Of a stretch of DNA of 64,000 nt, positions 41,490 to 49,934 are shown piece by piece. Both the position numbers and the translations under genes were made by a program. Each line of letters begins with the position of its first letter. Position 1 is the stretch's first letter. Origin of the DNA: Prorocentrum cordatum (Eukaryota; Sar; Dinophyceae; Prorocentrales; Prorocentraceae); assembly GCA_963575745.1 (NCBI GenBank), contig CAUYUJ010005669.1:711628-775627 (forward strand), written 5' to 3'. The notes under the pieces are model-generated. The model saw only the letters and a program-made list of their open reading frames with translations, ran no database searches and was not told where the DNA came from.

Positions 41490-42690
41490 CCCCGGGGCGC
41501 GGATCCACCGGATCTGTCCGGATCTGTCCGGAAACGGTGCCGGATGCCGCTCTGGGCTCCTCTGGGCACCTCCCCCGGGGCCGGTTTTGTGAGGATGTCT
41601 CAAGCGAGGGCGCCGGTTTGGGATTCGTCACCGGATCCAGCGGATCCACGGATCGGATCTGTCCGGAAACGGTGCCGGAGGCCGCTCTGGGCTCCTCTGG
41701 GCACCTCCCCCGGGGCCGGTTTTGTGAGGATGTCTCAAGCGAGGGCGCCGGTTTGGGATTCGTCACCGGATCCAGCGGATCCAGCGGATCCACCGGATCT
41801 GTCCGGAAACGGTGCCGGAGGCCGCTCTGGGCTCCTCTGGGCACCTCCCCCGGGGCCGGTTTTGTGAGGATGTCTCAAGCGAGGGCGCCGGTTTGGGATT
41901 CGTCACCGGATCCAGCGGATCCACCGGATCTGTCCGGAAACGGTGCCGGAGGCCGCTCTGGGCTCCTCTGGGCACCTCCCCCGGGGCCGGTTTTGTGAGG
42001 ATGTCTCAAGCGAGGGCGCCGGTTTGGGATTCGTCACCGGATCCAGCGGATCCATCCGGGATCTGTCCGGAAACGGTGCCGGAGGCCGCTCTGGGCTCCT
42101 CTGGGCACCTCCCCCGGGGATCCGGATCTGTTGGTGCTCTGGGCTCCTCTGGGCATGGGGCCGGTTTTGTGAGGATGTCTCAAGCGAGGGCGCCGGTTTG
42201 GGATTCGTCACCGGATCCAGCGGATCCAGCGGATCCACCGGATCTGTCCGGAAACGGTGCCGGAGGCCGCTCTGGGCTCCTCTGGGCACCTCCCCCGGGG
42301 CCGGTTTTGTGAGGATGTCTCAAGCGAGGGCGCCGGTTTGGGATTCGTCACCGGATCCAGCGGATCCAGCGGATCCACGGATCTGTCCGGAAACGGTGCC
42401 GGAGGCCGCTCTGGGCTCCTCTGGGCACCTCCCCCGGGGCCGGTTTTGTGAGGATGTCTCAAGCGAGGGCGCCGGTTTGGGATTCGTCACGGATCCAGCG
42501 GATCCAGCGGATCTGTCCGGAAACGGTGCCGGAGGCCGCTCTGGGCTCCTCTGGGCACCTCCCCCGGGGCCGGTTTTGTGAGGATGTCTCAAGCGAGGGC
42601 GCCGGTTTGGGATTCGTCACCGGATCCAGCGGATCCAGCGGATCCACCTCTGTCCGGAAACGGTGCCGGAGGCCGCTCTGGACTCGTGCT
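41490..42690. repeat. Satellite, unit 131-140 bp, nine copies
   Basis: Units contain GTCCGGAAACGGTGCCGGAG, CTCTGGGCTCCTCTGGGCAC, TTTTGTGAGGATGTCTCAAG and GTTTGGGATTCGTCACCGGA, then one to three GGATCCAGC/GGATCCACC 9-mers. GGAAACGG sites at about 41530, 41665, 41805, 41936, 42070, 42251, 42391, 42520 and 42657. Unit length varies with the number of 9-mers. One unit (about 42070-42160) carries an extra rearranged piece. Copies are nearly identical, indicating recent expansion. Frames across it are not genes. Confidence 0.95.
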
Positions 42691-42726
42691 CTTCGCGCCG
42701 GGGGTGAGGATGACGTGAGTTCCACA

Positions 42727-43399
42727 GAAACTCCCTCAAACAAGGTCCTGCTGCGGGATCTCCGCCCGCCTTGGCTCGACCACACATTCCCCCAGGCACT
42801 GCCAGGGGAAGCGATCCTGTCCAGGTTCACTCGCCCCTCGTTCTTGTTCTGGCCGGCGGGCCAGACGCAGGAGCTGTTCGGCGCCACCGTGCACGCGGCG
42901 GTCGCCGAGAGTGCCGAGGAGGTGGGCCTCGACTTCGCCGGCATCATCGCGCGGCCGCTGTACAGGTGCGTGGAGATCGTGGACCCGCGCAGCGGCGACA
43001 TGTGCGAGAACGTGGCCTCCATGACGGAGCACTTGCTGCACGAGGCGGGCCGCCCGGCCAATAGTTGCGGTGCCTGCAGCGCGCGGCTCGAGGCGCCAGG
43101 GGCGCCAGGCGCTGCCAGGCCGTGCTCTGTGGGCGTACCCCATTGTCTGGTCGATGGGCGACTCGGTGGCGGAGCCGACGCCTCTTCGCGTGCGGTCGCC
43201 AGTGCGGCTGCTGGTGCACGTGCCGCCAGACACGTGGGGTGGCGGAAGGTCTCGGGCAGCCCGCCCGAGGCGAGCGGCACTGCGGCCCCCACGCGGTATG
43301 TACGGCAGCACGGGCTACTACTCGTACAGCAAGATGGAGAGCGATTCGATTTGGATTCGGTCGGGGCCTTTCAAGGCGACTGTGCCGCTGACGGGGTAA
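42727..43399 (+). CDS. Third coding piece, unknown function, frame change at a 16-nt motif
   Basis: GTGAGTTCCACAG just upstream is a plausible intron end. The plus frame then reads VLLRDLRPPWLDHTFPQAL, RFTRPSFLFWPAGQTQELFG, AVAESAEEVGLDFAGIIARP and DMCENVASMTEHLLHEAGRPA. At the motif copy 43104-43119 the protein-like reading moves by +1 and continues as LWAYPIVWSMGDSVAEPTPL, RLLVHVPPDTW and, later, YGSTGYYSYSKMESDSIWI, ending at 43399. Together the two halves look like one domain interrupted by the motif. Not recognised; probably part of the same gene as 38.5-41.3 kb. Confidence 0.45.
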
Positions 43400-43619
43400 A
43401 GCGGAGGCTCTGTACGCCAGGCTCTGCCAGCGTGGGCCCGTGCTTCTTGGGGGACCTCCTCCACCCTGCGCGCCAGGCTCTGCCGGCGTCGCGGCCTGAG
43501 CGCGACGCCTCGTTTCGGCCCGCGGCCCCTATAGCCACCGGCCGCCTTTGCCGACGTTCCGACAAGTCGGCCGACGCATCAGTGCGCCCGCGTAAAAAGC
43601 GCGTGCGGCCATGTCGACG

Positions 43620-44530
43620 CCGCCACCTCGCCTTCACTCTGCCCGCCCGTCTGTTGGGATCCTCCTCCCCGCCCCTCCTCCACCTCCTCCTCCTCCTCCT
43701 CCTCCTCCTCCTCCTCCTCCTCCTCCTCCTCCTCCTCCCCCTCCACCTTGTGCTGCTGCTCTCTTCTTCCCACCCTCGCTCTGTCCTCCATCCCCCATTC
43801 CAACTCACTTCTTCTACCTGTCTCCCCCTCCTACTCCTCGACTCCCTGCAGGCTCGAGGATGGCTAGGAGCTCCTCCTCCTCCTCCTCCTCCTCCTTGCA
43901 GTGTCGAGTCGTCTTGCGTGCGGAGCTCGAGCGCCGCAGGCTGCCGGGCGGGCCCGGGCCGGGAGGGGCGCCATGCACTGCCAGTGCAGCGTTTGACATC
44001 TTGGCGCGCGCTTCGGCTTCGAGCAGTGGGGGAGAAAGCGGGCCAGGCTCTGCCAGCGCGCGGTGTAGCCACGTTTGTTGCCACCACCTCGCCTTCACTC
44101 TGCCCGCCTGTCTGTTGGGGTCCTTCCCCTCACCCCTCCTCCTCCTCCACTCCTCCTCCTCCTCCTCCTCCTCTTGCTGCTTCTCTCTCCTTCCCGCTCT
44201 CGCTCCGTCCGCCATCCCCCTTCCTACTCACTTCTTCTACCTTTTCTCCTCCTCCTTCTCCTCCTCCTCAACTCTCTGCAGGCTCGAGGGTGGCTGGGAG
44301 CTCCTCCTCCCCCTCCTTCTCCTCCTCCTCTTCCTCCTCCTCCTCCCACTACAGTGACGGGTCATTATGCGCGCGGGGCTCGAGCGCAGCAGGCTGCCGG
44401 GCGGGCCCAGGGCGGGAGGGGCGCCAGGCTCTGCCAGTGCAGCGTTTGACATCTTGGCGCGCGCTTCGGCTTCGATGGCAGTGGGGGGGAAAGCGGGCCA
44501 GGCTCTGCCAGCGCACGGTGTTGCCACGTC
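43620..44530. repeat. Tandem duplication, unit about 450 bp, with CTC tracts and motif copies
   Basis: The run CACCTCGCCTTCACTCTGCC ... CTGCAGGCTCGAGG ... GCAGCGTTTGACATCTTGGC ... GGGCCAGGCTCTGCCAGCGC occurs at about 43625-44060 and again at about 44090-44515. Each unit contains CTC microsatellites and two motif copies, so some motif copies here arose by duplication. Presumably intronic or intergenic. Confidence 0.8.
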
Positions 44531-44739
44531 TTTGCGAGGGGGCATGCGTGGAGCGGTTGACGTGCCTGCGTCGGAACTTGCAGACACAGGCGGCGCTCTG
44601 ACGTGCGCCCGCGTGTGCCAGCTCCTGCAGGGGCTGGCATTCCCGAGCGGCACGAGCAGCGTGGCCCCGGCGGCGAGGGTGACCTCTGGCGCGAGGCCGC
44701 GTTTGCAACTCGGGATGGCCATCCGTCGCTCCAGAGGCC

Positions 44740-45125
44740 CGTGTGTGTCCGCGCATTCCCAGGAGCGGGTGGTTCTCACCAAGCTGTTGGCGGCGTTCGT
44801 GCGCCAGGCCCTGCCGGCGTTTCAGTTTGCAAGCCTCGCGGTGGAACATTCTGCGGAGTCCGGGGCCCACACGAAGACCCGAACGTGGGGGGCACCGCTG
44901 TTATAGGTACGGGCCGCTTCACTGGTGGTCGACTTTGGACGTACGACCTGTCGTCTGACAAAATCACAACTCATGCTGTGAAGGGGAAATGCGTTGGTTT
45001 TAACGCGCGGGAGCCGCACGGCACATGTGCATTCAGAGGCTGGCCCAGGTTCACAATCACTGCTTACGTGCACGTGCGCGCGCACGCGGTGCATGGGCGC
45101 GTTGCCGCGCAACTTCACAAACTAG
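44740..45125 (+). pseudogene. 2OG-Fe(II) oxygenase-like fragment (TET/JBP-like type possible)
   Basis: Plus frames read SAHSQERVVLTKLLAAFV, a motif copy (RQALPA), FQFASLAVEHSAESGAHTK, and after a one-base shift EDPNVGGTAVIGTGRFTGGRLW, ending NAREPHGTCAFRGWPRFTI. The pattern H-x-(K)-D-x-N, GtG.ftGG.LW, then H..pF.G.R is the iron- and 2-oxoglutarate-binding core of a dioxygenase family common in dinoflagellates and algae. Substrate cannot be told; the family includes nucleic-acid base hydroxylases and protein hydroxylases. The frameshift in the HxD region (about 44870) means either an error or a dead copy. Confidence 0.45.
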
Positions 45126-45259
45126 GGCTGCCGTTCTCCGCGCGCGGCGTCGTCCAGGCTCTGCCAGGCAAGCTGACGCAGGCGGGGGGACTTCGCCGGG
45201 CACGCGAAGCTTGGCGGCGTCACTGCAGCGTGAGCCATGGGCAGAGCACCCCTACCCAG

Positions 45260-45899
45260 CCAAGGCGGAAACGCGGCGAACACCGAGCTTCGACCTGGGT
45301 GTGCCACTTGTGCGGCGCCACCTGGTCCACTTCGACCCGGTGGTCCTGGACCTCGGCCAGTTCGCAGGGCGAACCACGGGCGCGTGCTTTTGGCTTTGCC
45401 TTGCAGCCGGCTTGGCAGAGTGCGGCACCGAGTGCTTTGCCTTGCCAAGGCAGAACACGGCGCGACTCGCGCTGGCAGAGCTCAGGGCAGAGGGCGTGCA
45501 ACGGTGCATGGAAGCCGGCGTGCGCCACTCTCCACTGAGTCGGGCGGCCGAGGCGCTCCGGGTGCATTTTTGCGCCGGCGACGCGCCTGTCCTCCTCTGG
45601 CCAGACATGAAGACCAGAGTGTTTCCGGCCTTAGCCGGTCTGGACGTCCACGGCCCGGCGCGCACCGACGCGCTGTACACGCAGTGGGCCCAGAAACTCG
45701 CCACCAAAGAGTACGCGGACGAGTTGGTCGTCCTGTGCGTCGTGTTGGAGGTGTCCATCCGCATCGCGATCATCCCGTTTACTCCTTTGGCTGCGTTTGC
45801 ACCGTGGGCGGTAACGGCGCATGGCCCGGCAGGCGCAGACGACATGATCTACATGGGCAACAACGACGTCCACTACGTGTATTTATCGCAAGGCCAGTG
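45260..45899 (+). CDS. OTU-like cysteine protease domain
   Basis: Plus-strand frame ending at 45899 (TGA 45898-45900). Reading LVHFDPVVLDLGQFAGRTTG, then ACFWLCLAAGLAE with the presumed catalytic Cys at 45385-45387, EYADELVVLCVVLEVSIRI (cf. the w.d..el.alA..l...I.i segment) and finally YMGNNDVHYVYL with the presumed catalytic His at 45871-45873. This is the Cys...His layout of OTU-type deubiquitinating peptidases, though the usual D-G-x-C is replaced by R-T-T-G-A-C, so activity is uncertain. The frame is open from about 45025, but the part before 45260 is low quality. It follows the 2OG-oxygenase-like fragment and motif copies, and may belong to the same transcription unit. Confidence 0.5.
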
Positions 45900-46236
45900 A
45901 TGCAGTACAGTGGTGGGGCAAGGCTCTGCCAGCGCCGCCCACAGTTGGAGCCGGCCGTGCAGCAGACCGACGGGCCAAGCCCTGCCAGCGTCACCGTGAG
46001 AGTGCCACCCATGAGTGCCGGCCGCTCTTGCCGTCGTTCAGATAGGTCGGCGGGCCTTCTTCTGCGCGTAAAAATTCACGTCGTCGCCACCGACATCATC
46101 ATCGCCATCGTCACAGTCATCATATTGAGCAACGTTGATATCGATAGATTGACATGAGGGCCAAGATCTGCCAGCCCCTGGCGTGTGGACGTTGACCTCG
46201 TCATCACCGCGATCACCATTGTGGAGGGAGTCCGAT

Positions 46237-46395
46237 ATATATATATATAGAGAGAGAGAGAGAACAAAAAGAGAGAGAGAGAGAGAGAAAGAGAGAGAAA
46301 AAGAGAGAGAGAGAGAGAAAACAACAAACAAAAAAACGAAAGAGAGAGACACACACGAACACGCAGAGAGACAGAGAGAAAGAGAGAGGCGTGGC
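46237..46395. repeat. (TA)n then (GA)n microsatellite
   Basis: TATATATATATA at 46237-46248 followed by GA-rich DNA to 46395. The 3' flank GATCAACGTGACAGGCTGG resembles the 3' flank of the (GA)n tract at 37108-37163. Confidence 0.9.
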
Positions 46396-46424
46396 AACGA
46401 GAGAGATGAGATCAACGTGACAGG

Positions 46425-46800
46425 CTGGCAGATAAATCACACCCAGTCTTGTTGTCTCGTGCTTGGCCCCAGAGTAGAAGGGGGACAGATAAATCGCACT
46501 CCATTTTGTTGTTTCGCGGTTGGCCTCAGAATAGAGGGGGGCAAATAAATCGCACCCAGTCCTGTTGCCCCGTGCTTGGTCCCAGGGTAGAGGGGGGCAA
46601 ATAAGTCACACCCAATTATAATGTCTTGTGCTTGGCCCCAGAGTAGAGGGGGACAAATAAATCACACCCAGTCCTGTTGTATCGTGCGTGGCCTAAGGGT
46701 GAAGGGGATCAAGTAAATCACATCCAGTTATGTCGTCTCTTTCTTGGCCCTAGAAGAGAGGGGAATAAATAGGTGACACCCAGTCGTGTTGTCTCGTGCT
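46425..46800. repeat. Tandem repeat, unit 57 bp, about 6.5 copies
   Basis: Units of form ACACCCAGTCCTGTTGTCTC, GTGCTTGGCCCCAGAGTAGA and GGGGGACAAATAAATC, starting near 46441, 46498, 46555, 46612, 46669, 46724 and 46779. Confidence 0.9.
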
Positions 46801-46883
46801 TGGCTCCAGAGTAGAGGGCGAGGCGGCCTCGCTCGAGCTGCTTCGCGCGCGACGCAGCGCCACCTCGAGAGCTTGTTTTAGCG

Positions 46884-47594
46884 ATGGTGCTCACGCGCGC
46901 ACCTGGCGCGCCTCGCACGCAGTCGCGCCGGTCCGCTTTGCAGGGCCAGGCTCTGCCAGCCGAGATGCTCCCGAAGAACGCGGAGACCTTGAAGAACGTA
47001 AACAGCACCGCTGCCAAGTTTGCCAAGTGGCACGCGCGCGTCATCGACCCGATGGTCATCCAGCACTCATTCACCGCGCGAAGCGAGAGGGTGAACGCGG
47101 AGAAGTTCCAGCGCGTGCTCGTGTGCAACGCGCCCGAGCAGCACACGCCGGGGGTGGTGCCCTGCGACTTCAAGGACAAAAGCGCCGCGACGAACGCCGC
47201 AAAGCGGTTCGCGGCCGACTCCGTCTGGCAACTCACGACGCCGGCCTTCGACCCCGAGGCGAGGCCGGAGATCAGCGGCTTCCCCTTGAAACCAGTCCCG
47301 CTACTATCTAAGCCGACCGCGGCGACAAGGGCGCCGCCCACGAACCTGGCAGAGCTGGGGCACCCTGCGACGGGCTTGCGCGTAGCCTTGGACATCGCGG
47401 GCATCATCGACCTTCTCAAGGACAGCAGCGGCCGCCAGGCCCTGCCGGCAGCCGCCCATGCGGCGCGGGCGCAAGTCTTTCGATTTCGTCGGCAAGTTCA
47501 CCAGCGTGGGCGAGCCCAGGCAGGCCAAGAAGGCGGGCGCCCTGTGCGCAGTGGCAGGCGCCGAGTTCATCGGTGAAAACGGCGGGGAAATCAC
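46884..47594 (+). CDS. Unknown coding piece, frame change at a 16-nt motif, likely splice donor
   Basis: Plus frame MVLTRAPGAPRTQSR, motif (GQALPA), then EMLPKNAETLKNVNSTAAKF, HARVIDPMVIQHSFTARSER, PGVVPCDFKDKSAATNAAKR and TGLRVALDIAGIIDLLKDSS. At the motif copy 47434-47449 the protein-like reading shifts by +1 and continues KSFDFVGKFTSVGEPRQAKK and CAVAGAEFIGENGGEIT up to GTGAGT at 47594, a good splice donor; a CTC-rich presumed intron follows. Protein-like throughout, not recognised. Confidence 0.45.
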
Positions 47595-47599
47595 GGTGA

Positions 47600-47908
47600 G
47601 TGCGCGGCAAGGCGCGCGCTTGTCTGGCGAGCTTGCCGCCAGGAGCTGGCGTCGCTGCTGGTTCCCTTTCGCGTCCTGTGCGCGAATTTTCGCTCGCTCG
47701 AGGCGCGGTGCTGCTGCGGAGCAAGAGTCGCTTGATCGACCCCCGTGGTGGACGCGCCCGCCCCCCCGCGCCCCAGGAAGAAGCAAACGCCAGTCGACTG
47801 CGCCCTGCTGACCCCCCGCCTCCTCTGTGGTCTGTCCTTCTCCTCCTTCTCCTCCTTCTCCTCCTTCTCCTCCTCCTCCTCCTCCTCCTCCTCCTCCTCC
47901 TCCTCCTC

Positions 47909-47939
<31 letters not shown>

Positions 47940-48750
47940 TCCTCCTGGCAAGGGGGGCGAACGCGTGGCTTGGGCCGCCACGGTGAAGAGAGCGCCCCCT
48001 GGCTTTTTCCCGAAGCCAACGATGCAACAACGCACTGCAGGCTGTCTTCGAGGCGGCGCGCGCCGTCAGGCCTGGCTCTGCGCAAGACGCGGCGCTCTCA
48101 TCCCATCAAGAGTGGGCTAGCGCAGGCGCCTCCCCGTGCACTTAGCTGCCCTGGTACGCAAGTCGCAGCCCGGAGCGAGCTGTCACGCGGCTCAACACGT
48201 ACATTGAAGACGTGTGTCTGGCTGCATGCACTCGCCAGGCAGCCAGCGTCCTACCAGAAGGAACGTTAAGTAAGGAACGAAGGGGATTTTTTCTGCCCAC
48301 GGCGAGCCTCGGCTTCGAGAAGGTTCCCCGACCTACGTAGATCCAAGGAATGGCCCGGAAACCGCAGTCCCTCCTGAGCCCGACATGGTCTATATTTCAG
48401 CGTCTTGACTGCAGAACGTCGGCCCACATGTTGAACCGACACGTTGCTAATGTCTCGACCCGGTACGTTGTGGATGCGGACCGTGTTGCGTTTCAGCCCG
48501 GGCGTCTCAATGCAGCTAGGCCCGCGCGGTATCCAGTCGGGAACTTTTGCTCAGCGGGCCGCGCGGGATCCGGGGGGGACGCGCTATGCCTTGGAAAAGG
48601 GATCGACCTAAGCAATGTGTTCCTTTTCTATGTTGTTCCCTACCTAGGCTCTGCCTAGAAGGGTTCTTACCCTCTAGCTTAAAGGGGCCGGGCAGTGGGA
48701 ACCGGCCCGGGCGGTTCCCCCAGGATCCGCCCCGCGGTTCCCCCAGTCCC
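47600..48750. other. Presumed intron with CTC array; then no gene recognised
   Basis: (CTC)n at 47836-47936. The remainder to 48750 is unique sequence with no convincing frame or clear acceptor. Confidence 0.4.
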
Positions 48751-48754
48751 CTGG

Positions 48755-49095
48755 GAGCTTTAGCTTTAGCTTTAGCTTTAGCTTAGCTTTAGCTTAGCGT
48801 TAGCTTAGCTTTAACTTAGCGTTAGCTTAGCTGAAACGTAGCTTTAGCTTAGCTTTAGCTTAGATTTAGCTTAGCTTTAGCTGACATTCAGCTTAGGTTT
48901 AGTTTAGCGTTAGCTTAGCTTTACCTTAGCTTCAGCTTAGCTTTAGCTTAGCTTTACCTTAGCTTTAGCTTAGCTGTAGCTTAGCTTTCGCTTAGCTTTA
49001 GCTTAGCTTCAGCTTAGTTTTAGCTTAGCTTTAGCTTAGCTTTAGCTTAGCTGAACCTTAGTTTTAGCTTAGCTTTAGCTTAGCTTTACTGTTAC
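48755..49095. repeat. Minisatellite of TTTAGCTTAGC units
   Basis: About thirty 11-12 bp units of AGCTTAGCTTT with substitutions; AT-richer than the flanks and containing AGCT palindromes. Confidence 0.95.
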
Positions 49096-49474
49096 TACTA
49101 ATGCTGCTTTCCTAGGGGCTCCAACTCCTAGGTAGGGTCGCACTGGGATAATTTTCGTTTTCCATCGTTTTGTCTTCAATCCGAAAACCAAACTGCTGTA
49201 AACCGAAATAGAAACAAAAACGGCCCATGACATCGCCCAACCACCGTGTGGGTCGACCCCTGCCTTGCAAGCTGATCGACGGGAGGTTGGGAAACAATCG
49301 GGACGTGCTTCACGCGTCTCGCCGAAGTGTGGTGTGCCAGAACCGGCGACGCGACACGCTAGACACAAGTTTCGGAGCGTAGCTGCGCTGGGCAGGAGGC
49401 TGGCGTGGCGTCCACGAGCGGTGCGCCCCTGCTTTTCGCGCCCCGGAGGCGCGCCTCATTAACAACTTGATCGG

Positions 49475-49930
49475 TTCATCATCATCGTCACTGTCATCAT
49501 CACCACCAGCAGAAACAACGCCATCACCATCACCATAATCATCGTCATCACCATCACCACCATCATCATCATCATCATCATCCTCAGCGTCATTGTTTTA
49601 CTCATCGTGATCACCAGCATCACCATCATCAGCATCATAGTCATCCTTATCATCATTATCATTATCATCAGCATCAGCATCAGCATCAGCATCATCATCA
49701 TCATCATCATCATCATAATCGTGATGATCGTCATCATCATCCGCATCCTCATCTTGATCCTGATCATGATTATCATAATCACCATCAGACCCACCACCAT
49801 GGTCACCACCATCAACATTAGCATCAGCTTCATCACCATCATCAGCATCAGCAGCATCATCATCACCACCACCATCACCATGATCAGCATCATCATCAGC
49901 ATCACCATTATCACCATTAACATCAGTATC
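49475..49930. repeat. ATC/ACC trinucleotide array
   Basis: Imperfect CAT/CAC/CAG triplets on the plus strand, giving His/Ile/Ser-rich plus frames and Met/Asp-rich minus frames. Confidence 0.95.
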
Positions 49931-49934
49931 ATCA

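Larger units (their letters stand above)
38594..47449 (+). repeat. Dispersed 16-nt motif GCCAGGCTCTGCCAGC, about 24 copies, one orientation
   Basis: Starts of copies (some with 1-3 mismatches): 38594, 38629, 38953, 38983, 39395, 39485, 39806, 39920, 40622, 41018, 43104, 43416, 43472, 44042, 44423, 44497, 44803, 45153, 45918, 45974, 46160, 46945, 47434; weaker ones near 39298, 40305 and 43970. Most are preceded by GG or GC. The motif is two GCCAG direct repeats around GCTCT. All lie on the plus strand, the sense of the coding pieces, and I noticed none outside this interval. Confidence 0.85.

Noticed and set aside
41284-42700. ORFs reading through the 131-140 bp repeats
   Set aside because: Same sequence open in several phases because unit lengths are not multiples of three; satellite by-product.
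45400-47360. Reverse-complement motif copies near 45410, 45470 and 47344 (CTGGCAGAG)
   Set aside because: Only 9-11 bases match and they read as ordinary codons; not enough to call inverted copies.
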